From assembly GCF_028823535.1 (NCBI RefSeq), contig NZ_JAQIYM010000007.1, positions 248,001-312,000 of the forward strand: a stretch of 64,000 nt of DNA. Direction: 5' to 3'. The stretch's first letter is position 1, and each line of letters starts with the position of its first letter. Below are positions 36,304 through 46,346 of the stretch, one piece after another. The notes beneath the pieces are model-generated. The model had not been told where the DNA came from. It did no database searches and saw only the letters and a list, made by a program, of their open reading frames with translations. A program made the position numbers and the translations under genes. Source of the DNA: Pseudomonas serbica (GTDB lineage: Bacteria; Pseudomonadota; Gammaproteobacteria; Pseudomonadales; Pseudomonadaceae).

Positions 36304-38430
36304 TCACAACAGGCTCCACGACACCCCGACATACACCACCATGCCTTCGCCCGGCGTCGAGCGCGCCGCGTCCTGACCTTTGTCGTCGTAGCCCGGCGTG
36401 ACGGTGGCGGCGTAGTGCTTGTCGGTCAGGTTGCGCATGTCTACCCACGTCTGCCAGTCACCCTTGGGCGCGTTGTAGCCCAGTGTCGCGCCGAACAGCG
36501 CATAGGGATCGGCGTAGTAGCTATTGGCGTAATCGACCGCCACCTTGGACACCCATTGCGTGTTCAGCGCGGCGAAGAAACCCTGGGGCCAGTCGTAGCG
36601 CAGTTCGCCCTGGTAGTAGTGCATCGGCAGGCCCGGAAGGCGGTTGTCGCCGAAGCGTTCGTCGTCCTGGTAGTGGAAGTCGCTGAAGGTATAGCTCTGG
36701 CGCAGGCTCAATTCTGCGCCATCGTTGCCCGACCACAGGTTGCTCAGCAGGCTGGCTTCCACGCCCTGGTGCACGGTCGGACTGGCGTTGAGCTCGTAGG
36801 GTGTGGTGGCGTTGGCATCCGGCAACACCGAGAGCAGTTCGTGGCGTACCTGGGCGTAATACCAGGCCAGGCTCCATTGGCCCATCGCGCTGTCGCCGCG
36901 ACCGCCGAGTTCCAGGGTGGTCGCGGTCTGGTTCTGCAGCTCGATCGGATCACGCTGGGTGCCGGTGGCCGGGCCGCTGTCTGCCGGGAAGCGAACGTTC
37001 GAGCTGTAGATCAGCGACCAGGGGTGCGGTGCCTCGACCGAGCGGCTGAGATTGCCGAACAGTTGCAGGTCGGGGGTCAGTTGGTAGCGCAGGCCCAGGC
37101 GCGGAGCGTAGTCCCAGTCGCCCATACTGGTCTTGCCACCCCCTTGCGGGTAAGTCACCGCGCTTTCCCGGCGGGTGTAGATGGCCGCCAGGCCAGTGGT
37201 CAGCCACAGGTCGTCGGCGATCTCCAGGTCATTGCCCGCATGCAGGACGCTGTCCGAACCCTGGTAGGTGAAGTTGCGCATGGCGGTGCCCGGCGCATAA
37301 CCGGCAGTGTTGCCGCTTGGGATGCGTACTTCCTCGCTGGCACCGGCATTGGGCAGGTGCCTGGTCACGCGCAGGCCCAGGGTGCTTTGGTTCTGCAGGC
37401 CCCAGAGGGTGTCGCGACGCTTGTAGTCGAACGTGCCGCTAACATCGGTGTACGCCACCTTCAGGCGATTGGGGCCCTCGCGCAGGTCCATGGGGTAGTC
37501 ATGGTAGGCAAGGCCGGCCTGGATGCTTGAGTCGTCATCGATGTAGTAGGTGGTCTTGTTGCCGATAAAGGTGCTGCCCGGTTGTTCACGGCGATCGTCC
37601 CGCGCCACGTAGGCGGGGTTGGCCGCCCGCGGGTCGTGCTCGATGGAGTGCTTGGTCACCCGGCCGGCGAGGTCGTTGTCGGTCTGGCGGTGGCGCAGGT
37701 AGAAGCGCGTTTCCAGGTTCGGGTTGAAGCGATAACCGAAGTTGGCGATGACGCCCTGGCTGTCGCTGGCGGTGTGATCCTGATAGCCGTCGGCGCGGGC
37801 ATCGGTCAGGGCCATGTAGTAGTCGAAGTCGCCCAGCACCTGCCCGGAACTGACTTGGCGCTGCTGATAACCGTGGCTGCCCGTCGCGTAGCGCACCTGA
37901 AGCTTGGGGGCGTTGTAGCCGGTGTGGCTGACGTAGTCGATGGCCCCGCCCAGGGCCAGGGCACCGCGGTCGAAACCGTTGGCGCCGCGCAGGACTTCGA
38001 CGTGGTCAAGCCACAGCGGCTCCAGCAGTTCGTAGGGCGTGCCGCCGGGGCCGGTCAGCGGCAGGCCGTCGAGCATGGCGTACAGCCCCGAGGCGTGGGC
38101 GCCCGGCGCCCGGTTGATCCCCGAACCGCGGATCGAGATCTTCACCCCTTCGTTGCCCGCCGACTGGGCATAGACCCCCGGCTGATAGGCCAGCACATCC
38201 TGATTGCTCGCCACCCGGCCCTGCAGCGGGCGGCGCATGTCGACCAGGTTGGTGCCGCCGGGCACCTGCTCGAGCCGCGCCTTGGCCTCCTCGATGCCCT
38301 GGTCTTCGTCACTCTGGTCCTCGGCCCCGATCAGCACTTGTCCCAACTCCAGGCCCTGGGCCTCGGCCAGCGCCGGACAGACGAGGGCCAGGCCGAGCAA
38401 TGCGGCGGACAGGGAATGGGGCGAGGGCAT
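36304..38430 (-). CDS. TonB-dependent outer-membrane receptor
   Basis: 708 residues from the ATG at 38430 (GGAG 7 bases upstream), beginning with a signal peptide (MPSPHSLSAALLGLALVCPALAEA). The plug domain follows: VASNQDVLAYQPGVY, KISIRGSGINRAPGAHASGL and LDHVEVLRGANGFDRGALALGGAIDY. The remaining ~500 residues are the beta barrel ending VYVGVSWSLL. It carries a ligand, likely a ferric siderophore, across the outer membrane. No siderophore genes, sigma factor or FecR lie beside it. Confidence 0.92.
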   Translation of the reverse strand: MPSPHSLSAALLGLALVCPALAEAQGLELGQVLIGAEDQSDEDQGIEEAKARLEQVPGGTNLVDMRRPLQGRVASNQDVLAYQPGVYAQSAGNEGVKISIRGSGINRAPGAHASGLYAMLDGLPLTGPGGTPYELLEPLWLDHVEVLRGANGFDRGALALGGAIDYVSHTGYNAPKLQVRYATGSHGYQQRQVSSGQVLGDFDYYMALTDARADGYQDHTASDSQGVIANFGYRFNPNLETRFYLRHRQTDNDLAGRVTKHSIEHDPRAANPAYVARDDRREQPGSTFIGNKTTYYIDDDSSIQAGLAYHDYPMDLREGPNRLKVAYTDVSGTFDYKRRDTLWGLQNQSTLGLRVTRHLPNAGASEEVRIPSGNTAGYAPGTAMRNFTYQGSDSVLHAGNDLEIADDLWLTTGLAAIYTRRESAVTYPQGGGKTSMGDWDYAPRLGLRYQLTPDLQLFGNLSRSVEAPHPWSLIYSSNVRFPADSGPATGTQRDPIELQNQTATTLELGGRGDSAMGQWSLAWYYAQVRHELLSVLPDANATTPYELNASPTVHQGVEASLLSNLWSGNDGAELSLRQSYTFSDFHYQDDERFGDNRLPGLPMHYYQGELRYDWPQGFFAALNTQWVSKVAVDYANSYYADPYALFGATLGYNAPKGDWQTWVDMRNLTDKHYAATVTPGYDDKGQDAARSTPGEGMVVYVGVSWSLL

Positions 38431-38610
38431 TGAGAAACTCCAGACGGGGGGAACGGGCAGTGAAGTCATGCGACGCATGAAGGGACGAAGGGAGCACATG
38501 GCGATTTTGTTTTATTGCCAGGGACAGGGTCATCGGCAGGGGCGAGCCTGCCGTGAATGGCGACCGCCGATGTCGAGGAAGGGGCTTTTGCGCGGATGCA
38601 CCTGACTACT

Positions 38611-38705
38611 GCAGGAGCTGGCTTGCCAGCGCTGGGGCCTGAAAGAGCAGCGCAAGTCTCAAGGCCGCCTTCGCTGCGATGCGGCGGCCCGACAAGTCAG
38701 CTCCT
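38611..38705. repeat. degenerate REP pair
   Basis: GCAGGAGCTGGCTTGCCAGC at ~38612 faces a damaged partner (CAAGTCAGCTCCTCCAGG at ~38692). It sits just after the permease stop on the other strand. Confidence 0.75.
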
Positions 38706-38713
38706 CCAGGACT

Positions 38714-40270
38714 TCAGCGTTTATTCAACGCCGCTTCAGCCGCCGCAATTTCGGCCTGGCGCTTGACGATCATGTCGCCCACCGGTGGGCCCTGGAAGCG
38801 GCGCGCTTCGAAGCCGAACCAGACGATGGCCGTCAACACCAGGAAGCCGATGGTGATGTACAACGCCCAGTCGTTCGGTGGCTGGATGCCGATGACGAAG
38901 ATGATCACCATCGACAGGACCGAGAGCAGGGCAAACACCGTGTACCAGAAGCGCCCGATGTTCCACGGTCCCATGGTCGGCCACCTCGAGGTCCCGTAGG
39001 CGAACAGGCCCAGCACGATGGGAATGATGAAGGAGAAGAACAGGAAGATCACCGTGCAGGAGACCACGATGGTGTAGACCGGTGTCTCACCGACCGAGAT
39101 CACCGATGAGCCCCAGTCGAACAGCACGGCGAGGGTAGCGCCGGTCCAGATTGCCGCCACCGGGCTGCGAAAGGTCGGCGAGACCGAGGACAGGGCTTTC
39201 GAGAAGGGCAGGCCGCCGTCACGGGAAAACGCGAAGATCATGCGCGAAACCGAGGTGACAGTGGCCAACCCGCAGAGCACCTGGGAGATGAAAATCGCCA
39301 CGTACAGCGCGTCCTTGAGCAGCGGATTGACCTGGGTGTTCATCGCCCAGAAGAACACGTTCCAGCCTTGCTTGGCCGCCTCGTCCATGCTCGGCAGCAT
39401 CAGCACGAAGGCGCTGAGCATCACCCAGCCGAACAGCAGCGACCAGACCACCGACATGACCATGCCCCGAGGCACTGACATGGCGGCATTACGCGTCTCC
39501 TCGGAGGTGTGCGCGGAGGCGTCGTAGCCGGTGATGGTGTAGATCGGCAACAGCAGGCCGAGCATGAAGATCCAGCCGTTGGACACCTGTGGCCAGACGC
39601 TGCCGCCGGCTTCGCCGGAATAGTTGCCGAAGGTCACCAGCCGGGAGAACTCGAAACTGGGGGCCGAGATCAGGCAGACAATGGTCAGCGCCAGTGCGGT
39701 GGCGAAAATCAGGTAGCCGGAAAAGTCCGTCAGCCTGGCGGTCAGGCCGATGCCCAGGTGATTACACAAAGCCTGGAGCCCGGTGAGGATGGCCAGGAAA
39801 ATCACCCGGGTCGTGGTGGTGTCCTCCATGCCCAGTGCCGGGCCGAAGGCACCGAAGAAAAAGTAGTAGGTGCCGACGTTGATCGCACCGAGCACCGTGA
39901 CCAGCCCCAGCAGGTTGAACCAGGCCGTGAGCCAGCCAGTGAAGCGGTTGCCAAGGATCGAGCCCCAGTGATACAGGCCGCCTGCGGTGGGGTAGGCCGA
40001 GGAAATCTGCGCCATGGCCAGGGCGAACACCCCGGAAATCAGGCAACCGATCGGCCAGCCGATGCCGATCGAGGCGCCGCCCGCACCCGAGGTGCCCTGG
40101 GCCAGTGAGTTGATGCCGCCAGAGAGGATGCAGATGATCGAAAAGGAAATCGCGAAGTTGGAGAAAACCCCCATTCGTCGCGACAACTGCTGGGCATAGC
40201 CCATGCTGTGCAGCACCTTGACGTCATCGTCGTGCGGCGCGTCGGTGCCGGGCTGGCTTGCTGGGTTCAT
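38714..40270 (-). CDS. APC-family amino acid/amine permease
   Basis: 518 residues from the ATG at 40270 (AAGGGG upstream). About 12 helices with the APC pattern LSRRMGVFSNFAISFSIICI and AMAQISSAYPTAGGLYHWGS. The sequence is like the fungal/bacterial amine and GABA permease group. It is the 3' gene of the four-gene cluster up to 44340, so probably brings in the amine that the ligase then glutamylates. Confidence 0.9.
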   Translation of the reverse strand: MNPASQPGTDAPHDDDVKVLHSMGYAQQLSRRMGVFSNFAISFSIICILSGGINSLAQGTSGAGGASIGIGWPIGCLISGVFALAMAQISSAYPTAGGLYHWGSILGNRFTGWLTAWFNLLGLVTVLGAINVGTYYFFFGAFGPALGMEDTTTTRVIFLAILTGLQALCNHLGIGLTARLTDFSGYLIFATALALTIVCLISAPSFEFSRLVTFGNYSGEAGGSVWPQVSNGWIFMLGLLLPIYTITGYDASAHTSEETRNAAMSVPRGMVMSVVWSLLFGWVMLSAFVLMLPSMDEAAKQGWNVFFWAMNTQVNPLLKDALYVAIFISQVLCGLATVTSVSRMIFAFSRDGGLPFSKALSSVSPTFRSPVAAIWTGATLAVLFDWGSSVISVGETPVYTIVVSCTVIFLFFSFIIPIVLGLFAYGTSRWPTMGPWNIGRFWYTVFALLSVLSMVIIFVIGIQPPNDWALYITIGFLVLTAIVWFGFEARRFQGPPVGDMIVKRQAEIAAAEAALNKR

Positions 40271-40403
40271 CGTTGTGTGCCCCTTCAGGTTTGATACGCA
40301 GCCATCCGGGGTTCCGGATGGGTTGGTTTTCAACCCCTTGTCGTACTGCTCCTGTGTCCAACCGCTAACGTGTTGCTGTTTCGATCATGGACCCTCGATC
40401 GAG

Positions 40404-41564
40404 TCAGAGACGGCCATGGAAAGCCGCCTGGAAAATTTCCGTCACGCCGGCCTTTGTCAACGGCAACGGATTGCCGCCGGCACTGGGGTCGACGATCGCC
40501 ATATCCGCGATCAGGTCTGCCCGTTGATCATCCACGCCCAGCTCGAATAGCGTGTGGGGCACGGCGATGTCCTTGCGCAATTTGAGGACGAAGGCCAGGA
40601 AGCTGTCGAAGCCCGGGGAGGGCAGGTGCAGGTACGCGGCCAGGCGTGTGATGCGTTCCTCGATGGCCGGGCGATTGAATTTGAGCACATAGGGCATCAG
40701 GGTGGCGTTGGTCATGCCGTGGTGGGTGTCGTACAGCGCGCCGATCGGATGCGCGAGGGCGTGCATCCCGCCCAGGCCTTTCTGGAAAGCAGTGGCGCCC
40801 ATCGCCGCCGCCGCCAGCATCTGCCCGCGGGCATCGAGGTCCGAAGGGGTGTGCACGGCGCGCACCAGGGCATTGCTCACCAGGCGCATGCCTTCGACCG
40901 CGATGCCATCGGCCATGGGGTGGAAACCCGGGGCGCAGTAGGACTCCAGGCAGTGCGCCAAGGCGTCCATGCCCGTGCCGGCGGTGACTTTGGCCGGCAT
41001 GCCGACGGTCAGGGCCGGGTCGCTGATGACCACCCGTGGCATCATTTTCGGATGGAAGATGATGCGTTTGGTGTGGGTGCGATCATCGATGATCACCGCC
41101 GCACGGCCCACTTCAGAGCCCGTACCCGCGGTGGTCGGTACTGCAATGACCGGGGCGATGCGGCTTTCATCGGCGCGGGTCCAGTAGTCGCCGATGTCTT
41201 CGAAATCCCAGACCGGCCGGGTCTGGCCACTCATGAAGGCGATGAGCTTGCCCATGTCCAGGCCACTGCCACCGCCAAAGGCCACCACACCATCGTGGTT
41301 GCCTGCGCGCCAGGCTTCGAGCCCGCCGGCCAGGTTGGCTTCGACCGGATTGGGCTTGAGGTCGCAGAACAGCGCAGCGCCCAGCCCGGCATCGCGCAGA
41401 GCGTCGAGCGCAGCCGTGGTGATCGACGCGCGTCCCAGGCCACTGTCGGTGACCAGCAGCGGGCGCTGGATCCCCTGGCTACGACAGGTCTCGGCCAGTT
41501 CCGCGATGCGGCCGACACCGAAGTGGATGCTCGTAGGGTAATTCCAGTTTCCAGTCAGGCTCAT
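40404..41564 (-). CDS. iron-containing alcohol dehydrogenase
   Basis: 386 residues, family length. NAD site FGGGSGLDMGKLIAF, then PTTAGTGSEVGRAAV, and the metal-binding His pair in GGMHALAHPIGALYDTHHG. It would oxidise an alcohol (here perhaps the hydroxyl of a gamma-glutamylated amino alcohol) to the aldehyde. Three bases separate it from the aldehyde dehydrogenase stop, which indicates an operon. Confidence 0.92.
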   Translation of the reverse strand: MSLTGNWNYPTSIHFGVGRIAELAETCRSQGIQRPLLVTDSGLGRASITTAALDALRDAGLGAALFCDLKPNPVEANLAGGLEAWRAGNHDGVVAFGGGSGLDMGKLIAFMSGQTRPVWDFEDIGDYWTRADESRIAPVIAVPTTAGTGSEVGRAAVIIDDRTHTKRIIFHPKMMPRVVISDPALTVGMPAKVTAGTGMDALAHCLESYCAPGFHPMADGIAVEGMRLVSNALVRAVHTPSDLDARGQMLAAAAMGATAFQKGLGGMHALAHPIGALYDTHHGMTNATLMPYVLKFNRPAIEERITRLAAYLHLPSPGFDSFLAFVLKLRKDIAVPHTLFELGVDDQRADLIADMAIVDPSAGGNPLPLTKAGVTEIFQAAFHGRL

Positions 41565-41567
41565 GGT

Positions 41568-42959
41568 TCAGGTCTCGTGGCGCAGATGGAAGGATTTGGC
41601 GCGGGTGAGGTGTTCATAACCCATGGATGACAGGGTGACGCCGCGTCCACTGTTTTTCACCCCGGTCCAGGCCAGGGCCGGGTCCAGGTAATCGCAGCGA
41701 TTCATGAACAGGGTGCCGGTGTCGATCTCGTCGCCCAGGCGTTCGGCGGCGGCCAGGTCGCGGGTCCAGATTGAAGCGCTGAGGCCGAATTCGCTGTCGT
41801 TCATCAAGGCGATGGCTTGCTCGTCGCTGTCCACCGGCATGATGCCGACCACCGGGCCGAAGCTTTCATCGCGCATGACCGACATTTGATGATTGACGTC
41901 GACCAACACTTGCGGGGCGAGGTAGGCGCTGCCCAGCACGTCAGCGGCAAACGCCCGCGGGTCGATCAGTGCCTTCGCGCCCAAGGCCTGCGCATCGGCA
42001 ATCTGCCCGCGGACGAAATCCGCCGCCCCCGGACTCACCAGCGGTCCGAGGGTAGTGGCTTCGTCCAGCGGGTTGCCCAGCACGTACTGACGGGTCAGAT
42101 CGGCAAAGCGTTCGACAAACGCCGGGTAGATGTTCTGGTCGACGTAGATACGTTCCACGGCGCAGCAGCTCTGCCCGCCATTGAAGAAACTGCCGTCCAC
42201 CAGGTTTTCCACGGCATGTTCGAGGTCGGCGTCGGCCCGCACGTAGGCCGGGTCTTTGCCGCCGAGCTCCAGGCCGACCCGCAGGAAACCCTCGACCGCA
42301 GCGCGTTGCATTTCCATGCCGGCTGCCACCGAGCCGGTAAAGTTCACCTGTTGCACCTGTCTGGAGCCGATGACTACGCCGGTATGGATGTGACTGAGCA
42401 GCAGGTTCTGGAACAACCCTTCTGGCAGGTTGGCGCGGCGCATGGCTTCGGCAAATCGCTCGCCCACCAGCAGCGTTTGCGAAGCGTGCTTGAGGATCAC
42501 GCTGTTGCCGGCCATCAGTGCCGGAATGATCGTATTGACCGCTGTCAGGTAGGGGTAATTCCACGGAGCGACCACCAGCACGGTGCCCATTGGCTCACGC
42601 TTGATGTACCGGCGAAAGCCCGCGACGGGTTCGACTTCGAGCGCCGCCAGGGCTTGCGGCGCAATGGTGATCATGTACCGGGCTCGTTCTTCGAAGCCGC
42701 GCAGTTCGCCGGCGCCAAAGCGCACCGGACGGCCCATTTGCCAGGCCAGTTCGGGGACGATGTCATCCTTCATGGCCAGCATGGCGTCCACCGCGGCGCT
42801 GCAAAAAGCCGCGCGTTCGCTTAATGACCGGCGCTTCCATTGCGCCTGGGCGCAGGTGGCCGTCGCCAGTGCCTGCTCGATCTGCACGATATCGGCGTAC
42901 TGACGCTCGGCGAAGACCCGGCCATCGACCGGCGAGATGAGTTGAACAGTGTTGGTCAT
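41568..42959 (-). CDS. NAD(P)-dependent aldehyde dehydrogenase
   Basis: 463 residues. Catalytic Glu in VGLELGGKDPAYV and catalytic Cys in FFNGGQSCCAVERIYV, preceded by PWNYPYLTAVNTIIPALMAG. It should oxidise the aldehyde made by the neighbouring alcohol dehydrogenase to the acid. Seven bases separate it from the glutamine-synthetase-like gene upstream. Confidence 0.93.
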   Translation of the reverse strand: MTNTVQLISPVDGRVFAERQYADIVQIEQALATATCAQAQWKRRSLSERAAFCSAAVDAMLAMKDDIVPELAWQMGRPVRFGAGELRGFEERARYMITIAPQALAALEVEPVAGFRRYIKREPMGTVLVVAPWNYPYLTAVNTIIPALMAGNSVILKHASQTLLVGERFAEAMRRANLPEGLFQNLLLSHIHTGVVIGSRQVQQVNFTGSVAAGMEMQRAAVEGFLRVGLELGGKDPAYVRADADLEHAVENLVDGSFFNGGQSCCAVERIYVDQNIYPAFVERFADLTRQYVLGNPLDEATTLGPLVSPGAADFVRGQIADAQALGAKALIDPRAFAADVLGSAYLAPQVLVDVNHQMSVMRDESFGPVVGIMPVDSDEQAIALMNDSEFGLSASIWTRDLAAAERLGDEIDTGTLFMNRCDYLDPALAWTGVKNSGRGVTLSSMGYEHLTRAKSFHLRHET

Positions 42960-42966
42960 GATGCTC

Positions 42967-44340
42967 TCAGTAGCGCTCGAAGCCGCGCTGCAGTTCCCAG
43001 TCGGTGATGCGCCGGTCGTACTCTTTCTGTTCCCATTCGGCGGTGTGCACGTAATGGTCGATCACCTCGTCGCCGAAGGCCTCGCGCAACATGCTGGACT
43101 CCTGCAGTGCGGCACAGGCCTCACGCAAAGTCTTGGAGACCTCAGGCAGATGCTCGTCAACGTAGGCATCGCCCTCGAAGGGCGCAGCGAGCTCAAGTTT
43201 TTCATCGATGCCCGCCAGCCCGGCGGCGATCAGGGCGGCGAAGGCCAGGTAAGGGTTCAGATCGGCGCCGCCGATGCGGCATTCGATGCGGATCGATTTG
43301 CTGGCCTCGGCGCACAGGCGAAAGCCGGCGGTGCGATTGTCCCGGCTCCACACCGCTCGGGTAGGGGCAAAGGTGCCGGCCTGAAAACGCTTGTAGGAAT
43401 TGATATAGGGCGCAAGGAAACAGGTGATGTCGTTGGCGTACTTGAGCTGCCCGGCCACCCACGAACGCATCAGTTTGGACATGCCGAACTCGGCCTTGGC
43501 GTCGAAGAACAACGGCTTTTTGGCGTTCTTGTCCCACAGCGAATTGTGGATGTGGCTGCTGGAACCGGCGGCGTCATAGCGCCACTTGGCCATGAAGGTG
43601 ATCGCCTTGCCCTGGAGTTGAGCGATCTCCTTGCAAGCGTGCTTGATGATGACGTGATGGTCGGCCATGGTCATGGCGTCGGCGTAACGGATATTGATTT
43701 CTTCCTGGCCCGGGCCCCATTCGCCCTTGGAATTTTCCACGGGGATGCCGCTGGCCTGCAGGTGCTTGCGGATCGCCCGCAGCACCGGCTCTTCGCGGGT
43801 GGTCTGCAGGATGTTGTAATCCTCGATGTAGTGCCCGGCGGTTTTTGGCTTGAGGTAGTTGCGCTTGTGGATGGCCTCGTAGCTCTCGTCGAACAGGTAG
43901 AACTCCAGTTCCGAGGCGAACATGCCGGTGTAGCCGCGTTCACGCAGGCGTTCGACCTGTTTTTTCAGGATCGCCCGCGGGCTGTGGGGCAAGTCCTGGC
44001 GATGGTGATGGTCCAGCACATCGCACAGCACCAGCGCCGTGCACTCGAGCCAGGGCACCTTGCGCAAGGTGCGCATGTCGGGCTTGAGCACGAAGTCGCC
44101 GTAACCTTTGCTCCAGCTGGCAGCGGCGTAACCCGGCACCGGCTCCATGTCGATGTCGTCGGCCAGCAGGTAATTGCAGCAGTGGGTTTCTTCATGGCCG
44201 CTGTCGATGAAAAACTCGACCTGGAAGCGTTTGCCCACCAGGCGGCCCTGCATGTCGACCATGCACACCAGAACGGTATCGATTTCGCCTGAGGCGGCAG
44301 CACGCTTGAGTTGGTCAAAACTGAGTAACGGCTCGGTCAT
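42967..44340 (-). CDS. glutamine-synthetase-like gamma-glutamyl-amine ligase (PuuA/IpuC type)
   Basis: 457 residues from the ATG at 44340 (AGGAT upstream). Glutamine synthetase motifs: YADAMTMADHHVIIKH, AAGSSSHIHNSLWDKN, RIECRIGGADLNPYLAFAAL. Members of this divergent group attach glutamate to amines such as putrescine (PuuA), isopropylamine (IpuC) or ethanolamine (GlnA4). With the permease, alcohol and aldehyde dehydrogenases behind it, an amino-alcohol substrate is plausible. No gamma-glutamyl hydrolase lies beside it. Confidence 0.88.
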   Translation of the reverse strand: MTEPLLSFDQLKRAAASGEIDTVLVCMVDMQGRLVGKRFQVEFFIDSGHEETHCCNYLLADDIDMEPVPGYAAASWSKGYGDFVLKPDMRTLRKVPWLECTALVLCDVLDHHHRQDLPHSPRAILKKQVERLRERGYTGMFASELEFYLFDESYEAIHKRNYLKPKTAGHYIEDYNILQTTREEPVLRAIRKHLQASGIPVENSKGEWGPGQEEINIRYADAMTMADHHVIIKHACKEIAQLQGKAITFMAKWRYDAAGSSSHIHNSLWDKNAKKPLFFDAKAEFGMSKLMRSWVAGQLKYANDITCFLAPYINSYKRFQAGTFAPTRAVWSRDNRTAGFRLCAEASKSIRIECRIGGADLNPYLAFAALIAAGLAGIDEKLELAAPFEGDAYVDEHLPEVSKTLREACAALQESSMLREAFGDEVIDHYVHTAEWEQKEYDRRITDWELQRGFERY

Positions 44341-44555
44341 CACGGCAATCCTGCGCAAATTGTCTGGGCCTGTCTGAGATAGCTGTTGCAGACGCTCTCC
44401 AGAAAAACCAACAACTGCCGCCGCGAGCATCAAGGGCAATAAGCTGACGTAAGCTTAGCCTACTGTCGCTTTTCGCAAGTTTTTGCTGTGAAGGCTTTGT
44501 TAGCCTCTACAGTCGTTGACCGGCTACTTTCAAACCCTTGGAGAGGAGGGCAGAC

Positions 44556-44942
44556 ATGCAACGATTTACGGGTGGATGCCTGTGCGGTGATGTCCGGCTT
44601 GTGGCGGTGGGGCAACCGTATCGGGTCGGTCTTTGTCACTGCCTCGATTGTCGCAAGCACCATGGGGCGCTCTTTCACGCTTCGGCGATATTCCCTGAGG
44701 ACGCGGTGACGATCGAGGGCGAAACCCGGGACTATGCCGGGCGCCATTTCTGTCCTCGCTGTGGCTCGTCGGTGTTTGCCCGCAGCGATGACGAGGTCGA
44801 AGTGAACCTGGGTTCATTCGATGCGCCTGACCAGTTCACGCCTACCTACGAAAGCTGGACGGTGCGGCGTGAGGCCTGGTTGCCGGCGTTTGCGCTCGCT
44901 CGGCACTATGAGCGTGATCGAGAAGGCAACGGTCGTCTGTAG
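44556..44942 (+). CDS. GFA-family (glutathione-dependent formaldehyde-activating-type) zinc protein
   Basis: 128 residues from the ATG at 44556, with GAGGAGG 6 bases upstream. Zinc-binding Cys pattern: TGGCLCGDVR, LCHCLDCRKHHG and HFCPRCGSSVFAR. Members bind zinc and often thiols; the formaldehyde role is not general. A REP pair overlaps the stop region. Confidence 0.92.
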   Translation: MQRFTGGCLCGDVRLVAVGQPYRVGLCHCLDCRKHHGALFHASAIFPEDAVTIEGETRDYAGRHFCPRCGSSVFARSDDEVEVNLGSFDAPDQFTPTYESWTVRREAWLPAFALARHYERDREGNGRL

Positions 44943-45120
44943 GAGCTGGCTTGCCAGCGAAAGCGGCGTATCAATCACCCGTGATGTTGGATGTGCCGGC
45001 CTCATCGCTGGCAAGCCAGCTCCTACAGGTGCCTGCAGCGCATACAAAAGCTGTGTATGGCACAAATCCCCCGTAGGAGCTGGCTTGCCAGCGAAAGCGG
45101 CGTATCAGTCACCCGTGATT
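44937..45120. repeat. REP array (one and a half units)
   Basis: CTGTAGGAGCTGGCTTGCCA (44937) and the opposite REP to ~45028, then a linker and a third REP at 45072. The linker (GCGCATACAAAAGCTGTGTA and flank) matches that of the array at 63014, so both belong to one REP subtype different from the 35-kb array. Confidence 0.9.
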
Positions 45121-45217
45121 TTGAGAGGTGTCCGTTAGGCGCTATCTCCTGGCTTATTAGCGTTAGCCGGCAATTTGGGGGCGCGCTAGAGTGGTCGCAA
45201 CGTTCCCGGCCGCCTGG

Positions 45218-46225
45218 ATGCCCCTGATGACCCGCCCCCGTTTCTTGCCCGACAACTTCACCCTGACCCTGGTCGGCGTGGTCCTGCTCGCCAGCCTGTT
45301 GCCCGCCAGTGGCCAGGTGGCCGTGGGCTTTGGCTGGTTGACCAACGGCGCCATTGCGCTGCTGTTTTTCCTCCACGGGGCAAAGCTGTCCCGGGAATCG
45401 ATCATTGCCGGTGCCGGTCACTGGCGCCTGCACTTGCTGGTGTTCGGCCTGACCTTCGTCCTGTTCCCGCTGCTCGGCCTGGCGCTCAAGCCATTGCTGT
45501 CACCGCTGATCGGCGCCGACCTGTACATGGGCATGCTTTACCTCTGCGCGCTGCCGGCCACCGTGCAGTCGGCGATCGCCTTTACCTCCCTGGCGCGAGG
45601 CAACATCCCGGCGGCGATTTGCAGCGCGGCAGCGTCCAGTCTGTTCGGGATCTTTCTCACGCCCTTGCTGGTGACCTTGCTGTTGGACGTGCACGGCGAG
45701 GGTGGCTCGACCCTGGACGCGATCCTGAAGATCAGCCTGCAGTTGTTGCTGCCGTTCATTGCCGGGCAGATCGCTCGCCGCTGGATCGGTGCCTGGGTGG
45801 CGCGCAACAAGAACTGGCTGAAATTTGTCGATCAGGGCTCGATCCTGCTGGTGGTGTACGGTGCTTTCAGCGAAGCGGTGATCGAAGGCATCTGGCACCA
45901 GATCCCGTTGCGTGACCTGGCCGGGCTGGTGGTCGCCTGCTGCGTGGTGCTGGGGCTGGTGTTGGTGGCCTCCACGGTGCTGGGCAAGGCCCTGGGTTTC
46001 AACCAGCAAGACCGCATCACCATTCTTTTCTGTGGCTCGAAAAAAAGCCTGGCCACGGGCGTGCCGATGGCTCAGGTGCTGTTCGCCGGCAGCACCATTG
46101 GCGTGTTGATCCTGCCGCTGATGCTGTTCCACCAGATCCAGCTGATGGTCTGCGCAGTGCTTGCCCAGCGCTTCGCCAATCGCCCTGAATCGGTGCCCGA
46201 ACTTATGGGACAGGTCGATCCTTGA
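45218..46225 (+). CDS. SBF-like (bile acid:sodium symporter superfamily, YfeH-type) transporter
   Basis: 335 residues from ATG 45218 (45227 or GTG 45191 possible; none has a good ribosome site). About ten helices, with TNGAIALLFFLHGAKLSRES, TSLARGNIPAAICSAAASS and CGSKKSLATGVPMAQVLF, typical of the PF13593 branch. The substrate is unknown. A tRNA-Gln gene follows. Confidence 0.88.
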   Translation: MPLMTRPRFLPDNFTLTLVGVVLLASLLPASGQVAVGFGWLTNGAIALLFFLHGAKLSRESIIAGAGHWRLHLLVFGLTFVLFPLLGLALKPLLSPLIGADLYMGMLYLCALPATVQSAIAFTSLARGNIPAAICSAAASSLFGIFLTPLLVTLLLDVHGEGGSTLDAILKISLQLLLPFIAGQIARRWIGAWVARNKNWLKFVDQGSILLVVYGAFSEAVIEGIWHQIPLRDLAGLVVACCVVLGLVLVASTVLGKALGFNQQDRITILFCGSKKSLATGVPMAQVLFAGSTIGVLILPLMLFHQIQLMVCAVLAQRFANRPESVPELMGQVDP

Positions 46226-46346
46226 TGGTAAGTCGCTGTTTTAAAATAAAATAATTGGGCGAGGGGGTTCCCAGGCGGCAAGAATGTTGGTAAATTGCCG
46301 CCCATTCCTGCTGAGGGCCTTCCCCGGCTCTCCAGGCAGCAGCTAC

